64,000 nt of DNA from contig CAVUVM010000010.1 of NCBI GenBank assembly GCA_963744935.1, positions 1 through 64,000 of the forward strand. Direction: 5' to 3'. How positions within the stretch are numbered: the first letter of the stretch is position 1; every line of letters starts with the position of its first letter. The position numbers and the translations under genes were made by a program. Below, in pieces: positions 16,951-25,318 of the stretch. Source of the DNA: Bog-473 sp963744935. GTDB taxonomy: Bacteria; Actinomycetota; Acidimicrobiia; Acidimicrobiales; RAAP-2. The notes below the pieces were generated by a model, which worked only from the letters and a program-made list of their open reading frames with translations, made no database searches and was not told where the DNA came from.

Positions 16951-18236
16951 TCAACCGTCGCATCCTCGTCATCAGCCGATCGCCGGCTCTCAGCCGGGCG
17001 ATCCAGGCCGCGCTCGGACCGGGGTACCAGGTCGTCACCAGCTCGAACGTGATCGACGTCGAGGAAGAGGTGAGCGAGGAGGGACCTTTCGACGTCCTCG
17101 TGGCCGGACCCGTGTTCGACAGCCACGCCGGTATGGCCCGACTGGCCAACCTGCGTGCCACGTCCGCCGTGCCGGCGGTGGTACTGGCGCTGGGGCCCAA
17201 GCCCAAGGCGAATCTTGGCGACATCGTCCGCACGGGCGCGGTCGAGCTCGTCGAGTACCCGACCTCCAAGCGTCAGCTCTCCAGCTCACTGCAGCGTGCG
17301 TTCGATATCGCCGACGCATCGCAGTCCGGTTCCGGCCCGCCCGTCCCAGTCGCGGCCGACGGCGTTGTGGTGGAGCGCTCGCACTTCGCAGAGGTGTTCA
17401 CGGTGGCCTCCTCGAGCGGCGGCTGCGGTAAGACCTTCTACGCCACCAACCTGGCCTGCTACCTGGCCGCACAGACCGGGCAACGAGTGTGCTTGGTCGA
17501 TCTCGACCTCCAGTTCGGCGAGGTCTCGACAGCGCTGCACCTGCGGCCCCGGTTCACCATTTCGGACCTGCTTTCGCGGGAGCCAGTCGACGAGGACGAC
17601 CTCGACGAGCACCTGGAGGAGTATCTCGAGGAGCATGAGCTCGGGTTCTCCGTGCTGGCGGCGCCCTTCAGCCCGGCCGATGCCGACATGATCGCTCCCA
17701 AGGACGTCTACAAGGTCCTGAGCGCGCTGCGGCGTCACTTCGACTACATCGTGGTCGACACCCCGGCGCAGCTCTCCGAGATCGTCCTGGCCGCCTTCGA
17801 CCACTCGAGCCGGGTGCTGTGCATGGTGACACTCGACCTGCCGAGCATACGAAACATGCGGGTGTTCCTGACCACTCTCGAGAAGCTCAAGATCAACAGC
17901 GACGCGGTCGGCGTCGTGCTCAACAAGGTCGAAGACGACATCGGCATCGACATCGGCGACGTCCAAGAGGTGCTCGACAACAAGATCATCTCCGTGCTGC
18001 CGTATTCCCGAGAAGTCATGAAGTCCATCAACAAGGGACGCCCCGCACTCGTGTCGGCGGCCGGTTCCGAGATCGGCAAGAAGCTGGCCGGCGGCATGAA
18101 CCAGTTCCTGTCCGGCGAAGTGACGCCCGTCCTCGAGACAGGCGTCTCGGCGCCCGTGCTCAATGGCGAGCCCCGGGGTTTTTGGCGGAGGAGAAAGGGA
18201 CGCACCACCAAGGTGCCCGAGCTCGAGAGGGCCTGA
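16947..18236 (+). CDS. tadZ: TadZ/CpaE-like pilus localisation ATPase
   Basis: A 429-residue protein with an N-terminal receiver-like domain (about 1-125; RRILVISRSPALSRAIQAAL) that lacks a full set of phosphorylation residues, and a C-terminal MinD/ParA-type ATPase. The deviant Walker A is VASSSGGCGKTFYATNLA near residue 155, followed by VCLVDLDLQFGEVSTALHL and FDYIVVDTPAQLSE. TadZ/CpaE proteins place the pilus machine at its cellular site. The GTG at 16947 overlaps the cpaB stop codon. The next gene, tadA, follows after 5 bases. Confidence 0.88.
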   Translation: MINRRILVISRSPALSRAIQAALGPGYQVVTSSNVIDVEEEVSEEGPFDVLVAGPVFDSHAGMARLANLRATSAVPAVVLALGPKPKANLGDIVRTGAVELVEYPTSKRQLSSSLQRAFDIADASQSGSGPPVPVAADGVVVERSHFAEVFTVASSSGGCGKTFYATNLACYLAAQTGQRVCLVDLDLQFGEVSTALHLRPRFTISDLLSREPVDEDDLDEHLEEYLEEHELGFSVLAAPFSPADADMIAPKDVYKVLSALRRHFDYIVVDTPAQLSEIVLAAFDHSSRVLCMVTLDLPSIRNMRVFLTTLEKLKINSDAVGVVLNKVEDDIGIDIGDVQEVLDNKIISVLPYSREVMKSINKGRPALVSAAGSEIGKKLAGGMNQFLSGEVTPVLETGVSAPVLNGEPRGFWRRRKGRTTKVPELERA

Positions 18237-18241
18237 TCGCG

Positions 18242-19798
18242 ATGAACCTTTCGGAGAAGCTGGCCGCTGCCGACGGGTCTGCGTCCGAACCGCCGGCCGA
18301 CGAGCCCACCCAGCCGCCCCGCAACCGGCGAGCCGGGGACCCCGGCGGGCCGCCCCCGCGCCAAAACCCCTTCGGTACGCCTGGCACCAAGGGCCACCCG
18401 ATGCGGCGGGCGGCCGACCGGACGTTGCTCGACGAACAATGGAAGCAGAGCAAGGTCAAGGTCCAGGCCAAGGTGCTGGCTGAAATAGCGCCGACTGCGG
18501 CCGACCTGTCACCCGACGAGCTGCGGTCCAAGGTCCGCTCCACGGTCAACGAGATCCTCGAACGCGAGGACATCGGGATCTCGCCGATCGAGCGCCAGCG
18601 CTTCGTCGAAGAGATGCTCGAGGACTCGCTCGGCTACGGGCCGCTCGAGGCACTGCTCGCCGACAACACGATCACCGAGATCATGTGCAACGCGTACGAC
18701 GAGATCTGGATCGAGCGCAAGGGCAAGATCGAGCGAAGCGACATCATCTTCACCAATCCGCAGCAGTACCGTCGAATCATCGACCGCATGGTGCATGCCG
18801 TCGGCCGCCGAGTCGACGAGTCGTCACCCATGGTTGATGCCCGGCTGGCCGACGGATCCCGGATCAACGCCATCGTCCCGCCTCTCGCCCTACGGGGCCC
18901 GGTGCTGACGGTCCGGAAGTTCCCCGAGCGCGCCTTTCTCATGCAGGACCTGATCAACCTGGGCACGCTCACGATGGATTCAGCGGTGTTCCTCGAGGCG
19001 TGCGTGCGAGGCAAGATCAGCATGGTCGTGGTCGGCGGCACCGGTACCGGCAAGACGACCATGCTCAATGTCCTTTCGAATTTCATTCCCGACGGGGAGC
19101 GCCTGATCACCATCGAGGAGTCGGCGGAACTCCAGATCCAGGGAGCCCACGTCGTCACCCTCGAGACACGGCCGGCCAACGCAGAGGGGACCGGCGAGGT
19201 GCGGATCCGTGACTTGGTCCGTAACTCGCTGCGTATGCGGCCAGATCGCATCATCGTCGGTGAGTGCCGTGGTTCCGAAACCCTCGACATGCTCCAGGCC
19301 ATGAACACCGGCCACGCCGGCTCTATGACGACGGTGCACGCAAACACACCCCGCGAGCTGCTCGGCCGTCTCGAGACCATGGTCATGATGGGCGGAGTCG
19401 AACTCCCTCAGCGCGCCATCCGAGAGCAGATCGTCATGGCTGTCGGCCTCCTGGTGCAGCTCCAGCGGACGCCCGGCGGGCCCCGTGTCGTGCACACCAT
19501 CACGGAGATCCAGGGCATGGAGGGCGACACCGTCCTGCTTCAGGACATCTTTCACCGGGTCGACACGGCGGAGGGGATGGGCCGCCTCGTGCCCACCGGT
19601 CTCCGCCCCAAGGTTCTCGACGAGCTGGCGTTGAACGGCATCGAAGTGGCGCCGCACGTCTTCCGCAACGAGGGCGACGCCTTCGCCTCGTCGCGATCTG
19701 GCGGGCGCCACCACCGGCCGTCCCGACCGGGCCGAGTGACTGAGCCACCGTCCGAGGAGCTCTACGAGATGCTGGCACGCCGCCGGGACGGAAGGTGA
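18242..19798 (+). CDS. tadA: TadA/CpaF pilus assembly ATPase
   Basis: A 518-residue secretion ATPase of the VirB11/TadA branch that powers Flp pilin polymerisation. The Walker A is VVVGGTGTGKTTMLN, the Asp box ERLITIEESAELQIQ, the Walker B region RIIVGECRGSETLDMLQAM, and the His box TGHAGSMTTVHANTPRE. An N-terminal domain (RQRFVEEMLEDSLGYGPLEA) is typical. The first 60 residues are a disordered Pro-rich leader and the last 50 are also low complexity. It sits between tadZ and tadB with a 4-bp overlap to tadB, the usual gene order. Confidence 0.95.
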   Translation: MNLSEKLAAADGSASEPPADEPTQPPRNRRAGDPGGPPPRQNPFGTPGTKGHPMRRAADRTLLDEQWKQSKVKVQAKVLAEIAPTAADLSPDELRSKVRSTVNEILEREDIGISPIERQRFVEEMLEDSLGYGPLEALLADNTITEIMCNAYDEIWIERKGKIERSDIIFTNPQQYRRIIDRMVHAVGRRVDESSPMVDARLADGSRINAIVPPLALRGPVLTVRKFPERAFLMQDLINLGTLTMDSAVFLEACVRGKISMVVVGGTGTGKTTMLNVLSNFIPDGERLITIEESAELQIQGAHVVTLETRPANAEGTGEVRIRDLVRNSLRMRPDRIIVGECRGSETLDMLQAMNTGHAGSMTTVHANTPRELLGRLETMVMMGGVELPQRAIREQIVMAVGLLVQLQRTPGGPRVVHTITEIQGMEGDTVLLQDIFHRVDTAEGMGRLVPTGLRPKVLDELALNGIEVAPHVFRNEGDAFASSRSGGRHHRPSRPGRVTEPPSEELYEMLARRRDGR

Positions 19799-20799
19799 GG
19801 GCCGCCATGCTCGCCTCCACGCAGTTGAGCTCGACGACAGAGGCCTTCGTCGCCGCGGTCCTCATCGGGGCGGGCCTCTCCATCGTCGTTGTCGGCGCCA
19901 TCATGCGAGTGCGCACGAGGCAGCGCACGCTGGCCCAGATCCTCGAGGACACCATGGGCACCGCGAAGGTCCCCGTCGAGGTGGTGAGCGAGTCGCCTGA
20001 ACAGGGCGAGCTCTCAGCGCTGACCGTCAGGATCGCCGGCATCTTCGGCCGTATCGACACGTCGGGAGCGCTCGAGCGCCGCTTGGAGCGTGCTGACATA
20101 CCGCTGCGATCCGGCGAGTACATCGTCATCGCCGGCACGATTGCCGTTATCCTCGCCGTCGGCGCGGGCGTCATTGCGAAATCTCCATTCGCGGCCCTCG
20201 CTGCGATCGTCGTCGTGGCGGGCATCGCCTGGTATCTCCCTACCCGGCGAGCCAACAAACGGATCAAGCAGCTCCAAGAGCAGCTGCCCGACGCATTGGC
20301 CCTGCTGGCCGCTTCCGTCCAAGGCGGTCAGACCTTCCAGCGATCGATTGACATGTACCGGCGCGACGCCAGACCGCCGCTCTCCGACGAGCTCGACCGC
20401 GTCATGGCCGAGGTGGCGGTCGGTTCTGACCTCGTCGTCGCGTTGGAGAACATGGCCGAGCGATCGGGCGTCGAGGACCTGACCTGGGCCGTCGAGGCCG
20501 TGCGGATCCAGCAGTCCACTGGCGGCCGGCTGGCGCCGATCCTGCACACCCTGGCCGACTTCATGCGGACCCGCCAGGAGGTCCGCCGCGAGGTCCAGAC
20601 GCTCTCGGCCGAAGGACGGATGTCAGGATATGTCCTCTTCGCCATACCGATCTTCTTGGTCATCGCGCTGGAGCTGAAGGACCCTGACTACCTTCAGCCG
20701 ATGGAACACGGGGCGGGGCTCGTCGTTCTCCTCTTCACTGCGGGGTTGATGGCTCTCGGGTTCTGGATCGTGCGGCGCATGGTCAACATCAAGGTGTGA
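19795..20799 (+). CDS. tadB: TadB inner-membrane pilus assembly protein
   Basis: A 334-residue polytopic membrane protein of the T2SSF family. It has an N-terminal membrane segment (AFVAAVLIGAGLSIVVVGAI), a pair near 105-145, the cytoplasmic GspF-like domain (QLPDALALLAASVQGGQTFQ, then EVAVGSDLVVALENMAER) and two segments at the C-terminus. TadB and TadC together form the platform that TadA works on. The GTG at 19795 overlaps the tadA stop (GTGA); an ATG at 19807 is possible. The next gene starts 22 bp downstream. Confidence 0.9.
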   Translation: MRAAMLASTQLSSTTEAFVAAVLIGAGLSIVVVGAIMRVRTRQRTLAQILEDTMGTAKVPVEVVSESPEQGELSALTVRIAGIFGRIDTSGALERRLERADIPLRSGEYIVIAGTIAVILAVGAGVIAKSPFAALAAIVVVAGIAWYLPTRRANKRIKQLQEQLPDALALLAASVQGGQTFQRSIDMYRRDARPPLSDELDRVMAEVAVGSDLVVALENMAERSGVEDLTWAVEAVRIQQSTGGRLAPILHTLADFMRTRQEVRREVQTLSAEGRMSGYVLFAIPIFLVIALELKDPDYLQPMEHGAGLVVLLFTAGLMALGFWIVRRMVNIKV

Positions 20800-20821
20800 G
20801 GGTTGCGGGAAGGCTGATGAG

Positions 20822-21773
20822 ATGAACGCTGCGTACTTCGTTCCCCTGACGGGCATCACGCTCATGGCGATCGGTGTCATCGGCGTCGGCACGGCGGCAT
20901 GGCGTTCTCATCGCCAGAACCAGCGGCTCGATTTCATCCGTTCCCTCGGCTCCGAGGCGGAGCTCTACGCGGAAGCGACACCCACCCTCGATCGCGTACA
21001 GACACCCCTGCTCAACCGGATCTTCCGCCCTGTGGGCAAGGGCCTGCGAGACAACCTGTCGCGGCTCTACCCCTCCCAGGACATCGACCGCGTCCACGCC
21101 GATCTGCTCAAGGCCGGGCTAACCGGTTCAATGCGGGCGGAGGAGTACGTCGCTGTCCAGGTGGGATCGATCATGCTCGGGATCGGTATCGGTCTTGTGA
21201 CGCTGATTAGTGGGATCGTCACGGTCAAATTGGGGTTCGCCATCTTGTTCATTCTCCCCATGCTCGGAGGCCTCGTACCGAGTTGGTGGCTCCGCCATCG
21301 CATCAAGGAGCGGCGTGAGCAGGTCACCAACGACCTCCCGGATCTCCTCGACCTGATGACGATCTCCGTTGCCGCGGGTCTCGGCCTGGAGCAAGCCATG
21401 CAGGTCTCGTGCGCGCGCTTCGAGTCGCCTGTGTGCGACGAGTTGCGGCTCACGCTCCGGGAGATGGAACTCGGCCTTTCTCGTCAGGACGCGCTCGAGA
21501 ACATGAAGCTTCGTACCGACATCGACGACCTGGTGACGTTCGCTGTCGTCCTGGCACAGGCAGACGCGCTCGGGGCTGCCGATCGGCCGCGTGTTGCAGG
21601 CGCAGGCGGACGAGATGCGCGACAAGCGCCGCCAACGCGGACGTGAGAAGGCGGCCAAGGTGCCGGTCAAGATCCTCTTTCCGCTTGCACTGTGCTTCCT
21701 GCCGGCGATCATGATCGTCGTCCTCGGTCCGATCGTCGGCCCGATCAAGCACGCGTTGCACGGCGGCGCCTGA
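20822..21773 (+). pseudogene. tadC: TadC pilus platform protein, frameshifted
   Basis: Partner of TadB in the pilus platform, T2SSF family. Frame one runs from the ATG at 20822 to LVTFAVVLAQADALG and contains the family motif DLPDLLDLMTISVAAGLGLE. The continuation, RVLQAQADEMRDKRRQRGRE and a C-terminal membrane segment (LALCFLPAIMIVVLGP), is in the +1 frame. Removing one G from the GGGG at 21572-21575 gives an uninterrupted protein of 316 residues, the normal size. Without it the protein ends in an unrelated tail at 21646 and lacks its last membrane segment. All other tad genes are intact, which makes a sequence error more likely than true loss, but a mutation is possible. Confidence 0.85.
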
Positions 21774-21779
21774 GCAAGC

Positions 21780-21796
21780 GCCCGGCCCAGCCGGGC
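21780..21796 (+). terminator. GC-rich hairpin after tadC
   Basis: GCCCGGC and GCCGGGC pair around a CCA loop just beyond the tadC stop codon. No T-run follows, so this is either a weak terminator or an mRNA-end stabiliser. Confidence 0.35.
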
Positions 21797-21961
21797 CCCG
21801 TACGCGGAAAATTGTTCATCCGTCGGTTCTCGCACCCGGGCTGCAATCGTGCTGCGACTGTCGTTTGATAGCGGAAGCGTACAATGACCAGGGAGTTTCC
21901 ACCGAAGCGCGGTGGGGTGGAGCCGCCACCGGCAACCCCGGGGGCGGAATGAGGGGGAGGA

Positions 21962-22426
21962 ATGTCGAACACTGCCACGGCCCTATGGCCGGTTGCGCAG
22001 CCGGAACGGGCCGCACTGGTGGGACCCGGCCCGGAGTGGATGTTCTATACACAGGTATCGGTGTCCGGGCCGTCGGTGTGCACCACGGTGCACCGCGGCG
22101 AGAGCCTGCGCGGCGGCGCGCGCGCCACCCTTACCCGCGACGACATTGACGTCGAGACGGACGAGGACTACCGCGACCCCGATGTCACCACGCAACGGCG
22201 CGACGACGATCGCCAATGGGGGCCATGGTCGCTGACTCAACGCGAACTCGAGGTGCTCCAACTGCTCGCGGAAGGGGCAACGAACGGCGAGATCTCACAG
22301 CGGCTCTACATCAGTCCGAAGACGACGAAGAATCACCTTGCGGCAATCTTCCAGAAGTTGGACGTGACGAACCGGACACATGCGCTCGTGCGCGCGGTCG
22401 TCATGGGACTCGTCACGATCGAGTAG
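21962..22426 (+). CDS. LuxR-type HTH transcriptional regulator in the tad locus
   Basis: A 154-residue protein. The C-terminal 65 residues are a clear LuxR/FixJ helix-turn-helix (LTQRELEVLQLLAEGATNGE, then ISQRLYISPKTTKNHLAAIF and QKLDVTNRTHALVRAV). The N-terminal half has no receiver or autoinducer domain I recognise and is rich in Arg/Asp. A strong Shine-Dalgarno (GGGGGAGGA) precedes the ATG. It lies between tadC and the Flp pilin gene on the same strand, so it most likely controls pilin or pilus expression; direct repeats upstream of the pilin gene are candidate binding sites. A TACAAT -10-like hexamer is at 21880-21885. Confidence 0.85.
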   Translation: MSNTATALWPVAQPERAALVGPGPEWMFYTQVSVSGPSVCTTVHRGESLRGGARATLTRDDIDVETDEDYRDPDVTTQRRDDDRQWGPWSLTQRELEVLQLLAEGATNGEISQRLYISPKTTKNHLAAIFQKLDVTNRTHALVRAVVMGLVTIE

Positions 22427-22430
22427 GACA

Positions 22431-22464
22431 ACAATCGGTCCACGTCACGGGCACAATTGGTCCA
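22431..22464 (+). promoter_or_regulatory. Two 12-bp direct repeats upstream of the Flp pilin gene
   Basis: ACAATCGGTCCA (22431-22442) and ACAATTGGTCCA (22453-22464) differ at one base and start 22 bp apart, that is two turns of the helix, so a protein could bind both on one face. They begin just after the LuxR-type gene and about 110-140 bp before the pilin start. They are candidate sites for that regulator. Confidence 0.45.
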
Positions 22465-22571
22465 TAAAGCCTATGGAACGGCGATTCGGTCGAACGGAGA
22501 ATGTTCTTGGGAACCCACATGGACTCGAGCAATCCCGTTCGGAACCATTGGGGCGAGAGAGGGGAATCAAG

Positions 22572-22805
22572 ATGACTGAGCTGTTTCTGAACGCGTTTTT
22601 CGCGGTGCGTGGCTTCCACGCTGACCTGCTTCAGCGCGCCCGGACAGAGCGCGGCGCTTCCATGGTGGAGTACGCGCTGCTCGTTGGCCTCATTGCCGTT
22701 GTCGCCGTCGTTGCGGTGGCTGCGCTCGGTGGCGGCATCAAGGGCCTGTTCAACAGCGCCAACAACTGCGTTGGCAACGCCGCAGCTGGCTCCACCTCCT
22801 GCTAG
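22572..22805 (+). CDS. flp: Flp/Fap pilin component
   Basis: The major pilin, 77 residues before processing. A leader of about 26 residues ends before RGASMVEYALLVGLIAVVAV, which carries the Flp motif with the conserved Glu-Tyr pair; the prepilin peptidase should cut in the RxxRGASMVEYAL region. The hydrophobic helix is followed by a short Gly/Asn-rich tail with two Cys (NNCVGN and the final SC), unusual for Flp and possibly forming a loop. The start is the ATG at 22572 after GAGAGGGG. It follows the LuxR-type regulator and is ended by a series of strong hairpins, which fits a highly expressed single-gene transcript. Confidence 0.92.
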   Translation: MTELFLNAFFAVRGFHADLLQRARTERGASMVEYALLVGLIAVVAVVAVAALGGGIKGLFNSANNCVGNAAAGSTSC

Positions 22806-22811
22806 CTGAGG

Positions 22812-22833
22812 CAGCGGCGTCTCGTCGCCGCTG
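22812..22833 (+). terminator. Hairpin directly after the Flp pilin gene
   Basis: CAGCGGCG and CGCCGCTG form a perfect 8-bp stem with a six-base loop seven bases after the pilin stop codon. The lack of a T-run suggests an mRNA 3'-end stabiliser or a weak intrinsic terminator. Confidence 0.5.
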
Positions 22834-22893
22834 AATCCATCGACGAGAGATTCCCTAAGGGAATATTCCCCCTTCCCCAATGGGATGACGGTA

Positions 22894-22923
22894 GGGCTGG
22901 GTCGGCCACAGCCGGCCCAGCCC
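22894..22923 (+). terminator. Second hairpin in the pilin 3' region
   Basis: GGGCTGGG pairs with CCCAGCCC, and an inner GGC/GCC extends the stem. A T-containing stretch (GCTGTCGTTTGT) follows, making this the best terminator candidate after the pilin gene. Confidence 0.5.
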
Positions 22924-22960
22924 GCTGTCGTTTGTAACCATGGTGCGGGGGGGCAACCGG

Positions 22961-22990
22961 GAAGGGCTGGGTCGAGAGATCCAGCCCTTC
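22961..22990. repeat. Third hairpin sharing the GGGCTGGGTCG motif
   Basis: GAAGGGCTGG and CCAGCCCTTC form a perfect 10-bp stem around a 10-base loop. Its left arm repeats the GGGCTGGGTCG of the hairpin at 22894, so the two probably arose by duplication. It lies 228 bp before glnII and could act in either the pilin 3' end or the glnII leader. Confidence 0.5.
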
Positions 22991-23218
22991 GTCGCGTCCT
23001 GGCACCGGTGGGCCCACCCATTCGCATCGCCCAAGGCTGCATCTGAATTCATCCTCGGTTTACACAACCGATACGGCGGCGAAATAGGGTCCGGCGACAC
23101 TGATGCTGCGACGCGGCGAGTACCGTGCCCGCCGAGCGCCCGGTGTCGCGCCACCCGTCGGCCCTGGGAGCTCGAGACTGACGGAAAATCCGGAAAATAG
23201 GGGAACACAGGAGAGTTC

Positions 23219-24229
23219 ATGAGCTACCAGGCCGAGTACATCTGGATCGACGGGACGGAGCCCTCTCCGCTGCTTCGGAGCAAGACAAAGATCGTGGAGG
23301 ACGGAAAGGAGCCTCCGATCTGGGGTTTCGACGGTTCGAGCACCAACCAGGCCGAGGGGAGCGACTCCGACTGTGTGCTGCAGCCGGTGTTCGTCTGCCC
23401 CGACCCGCTACGGGGCGAGAACGACAAGCTCGTCATGTGCGAGGTCCTGCTGACCGACATGTCGCCGCATCCGACCAACACGCGGCGGGCGTGCGTCGAG
23501 GTCGCGGACAAGTACGCAGCGTACGAGCCGTGGTTCGGCATCGAGCAGGAGTACACCTTCTTCCAGTACGGGCGGCCGCTGGGGTGGCCCGAAACCGGCT
23601 TTCCCGCTCCACAGGGCCCGTACTACTGCGGTGTCGGGGGTGACAAGATGCCCGGTCGTGAGATCGTCGAGCGTCACACCGCTGCCTGTCTGAAGGCCGG
23701 ACTCGGCATCGAGGGCACCAACGCCGAAGTGATGATGGGGCAGTGGGAGTTCCAGATCGGGATCCTGCCGCCGCCACTCATCGGCGACCAGCTGTGGACT
23801 GCGCGCTGGCTGCTGTTCCGTATCGCCGAGGATTCTGACGTGTTCGCCACGCTCGAACCCAAGCCGGTCCTCGGCGATTGGAACGGTGCGGGGGCCCACA
23901 CCAACTTCTCCACCAAGGCGATGCGCGAGGACGGCGGTTGGGACGCCATCATCGCCGGCTGCGAGGCGCTCGGGAAGCGGGTCGAGGAGCACGTGTCGAA
24001 CTACGGCATCGGCATAGAGAGCCGCTTGACCGGCGCGCACGAGACCGCCCACTTCAGCCAGTTCAGCTACGGCACCTCCGACCGGGGAGCGTCGATCCGC
24101 ATCCCGTGGCAGACGGCCAAGAACAAGAAGGGCTGGATCGAGGACCGCCGTCCCAACGCCAACATGGATCCCTACGTGGTGAGCCGCTTGCTCGTCGAGA
24201 CGGTCTGCGAGGACGCCGCCAGCCGATGA
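23219..24229 (+). CDS. glnII: Glutamine synthetase, type II (GSII, eukaryote-like)
   Basis: ATP-dependent ligase making glutamine from glutamate and ammonia. The 336-residue length and the signatures IWGFDGSSTNQAEGSDSDC, PWFGIEQEYTF and GAGAHTNFSTKAMRE place it in GSII, the short form found in Rhizobiales, actinobacteria and eukaryotes, rather than the 470-residue GSI. The ATP/Glu-binding QFSYGTSDRGASIRIP and the C-terminal DRRPNANMDPYVV are also present. A good AGGAGAG lies before the ATG. Type II enzymes are not adenylylated, so control is probably transcriptional. It stands alone with its own terminator at 24269-24284. Confidence 0.95.
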   Translation: MSYQAEYIWIDGTEPSPLLRSKTKIVEDGKEPPIWGFDGSSTNQAEGSDSDCVLQPVFVCPDPLRGENDKLVMCEVLLTDMSPHPTNTRRACVEVADKYAAYEPWFGIEQEYTFFQYGRPLGWPETGFPAPQGPYYCGVGGDKMPGREIVERHTAACLKAGLGIEGTNAEVMMGQWEFQIGILPPPLIGDQLWTARWLLFRIAEDSDVFATLEPKPVLGDWNGAGAHTNFSTKAMREDGGWDAIIAGCEALGKRVEEHVSNYGIGIESRLTGAHETAHFSQFSYGTSDRGASIRIPWQTAKNKKGWIEDRRPNANMDPYVVSRLLVETVCEDAASR

Positions 24230-24268
24230 GCCACCACTGATCGGGGCGCCGCCGGTTCCGGGATCGCA

Positions 24269-24284
24269 CCACCGGGGCCGGTGG
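24269..24284 (+). terminator. Terminator between glnII and mceG
   Basis: CCACCGG and CCGGTGG form a perfect 7-bp stem with a two-base spacer, followed by CGTTTCTCGTT. It lies between two convergent genes and may serve both. Confidence 0.55.
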
Positions 24285-24317
24285 CGTTTCTCGTTCCGGG
24301 AGTGAGCGGGCGCCCGG

Positions 24318-25256
24318 TCAGTCGGGCGGAGCCGGCTGATCCGACGGGGCGTGGGAGGCCATGGCAGGCTCTCCGGGGCGGGTCAGCGGCCCGAACCGGA
24401 GAGCGGCCGTGTCACCCTCGATGTAGCGGCTGGCGTCACCGCCCGCGTCCGCCATCTCGTCCATGCCGATGGGACCCTCGGGCCGTCCGGCGATGAACTG
24501 CTGGATGATCGGGTTGTCGGTCGCCAGCATGTCGGGCTTGCTGGCGAACTTCACGAGGTTCGAGCGGAACAGCACTCCCATGTAATCAGCGGTGCGCATC
24601 ACCGACTGAATGTTGTGCGTGATGATGAAGAAGGTGGCGCCCGTCTCTCTCTGCGCGGTGACCACGAGCTCGTCGAGATACGCCACGCGCACCGGGTCGA
24701 GACCGGAGTCGGGCTCGTCGAAAAGGACGATCTCGGGCTCGGTCACCATGGCCCGCGCCAGGCCGGCTCGCTTCTTCATTCCACCGGACACCTCGCCCGG
24801 CAGCTTCTTCAGGTGGTCCATGAGGCCGACCAGTTCGGCGTTGCGATGGACGAACTCGCGGATTTGCGCCTCGTTCATCCTGGTGTGCTCGCGCAACGGG
24901 AAAGCAATGTTGTCGTAGAGGTTCATCGACCCGAACAGGGCACCGTCTTGGAACAGCACCCCGAACTTCTTGCGGACCTCGTAGAGGCGGCGCTCGCGGA
25001 GCCCGACGATCTGGTCGCCGTCGACCCAGATCTCACCGCGCTCTGGACGGAGCAGGCCCAGGATGTTCTTGAGCAGCACGGACTTCCCGGTACCTGACGG
25101 GCCCAGGATCGACGTGATGCGACCCTTCGGGACGTCGAACGTGATGTCTTCGAGAACGGTGTGGGAACCGAAGGACTTGGTCACCCCACGCAGCGAGATG
25201 ATCGGCTCGCCCGGTGCGATCCACGCTGGTGCCGCGTCGTCCTGCTTGGTGTCCAT
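24318..25256 (-). CDS. mceG: MceG-type ABC transporter ATPase
   Basis: Cytoplasmic ATPase expected to power the Mce lipid importer encoded by the operon starting at 27.3 kb. Walker A is LGPSGTGKSVLLKN, the ABC signature VSGGMKKRAGLARAM, Walker B VLFDEPDSGLDPVRV, and the switch His is in FFIITHNIQSV. The SGGMxKR variant and the PDSGLDP box are characteristic of the MlaF/MceG group. The C-terminal 60 residues extend beyond the ABC domain, as in mycobacterial MceG, where that part contacts the permeases. It is on the minus strand next to the ECF sigma factor gene and divergent from the mce operon. Confidence 0.92.
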   Translation of the reverse strand: MDTKQDDAAPAWIAPGEPIISLRGVTKSFGSHTVLEDITFDVPKGRITSILGPSGTGKSVLLKNILGLLRPERGEIWVDGDQIVGLRERRLYEVRKKFGVLFQDGALFGSMNLYDNIAFPLREHTRMNEAQIREFVHRNAELVGLMDHLKKLPGEVSGGMKKRAGLARAMVTEPEIVLFDEPDSGLDPVRVAYLDELVVTAQRETGATFFIITHNIQSVMRTADYMGVLFRSNLVKFASKPDMLATDNPIIQQFIAGRPEGPIGMDEMADAGGDASRYIEGDTAALRFGPLTRPGEPAMASHAPSDQPAPPD

Positions 25257-25318
25257 AGAAGGAGAATCCTTACCCTAGCTGGGGCTTGCGTTCTGTCGGA
25301 TGGCTACGTGAGGCGGTG

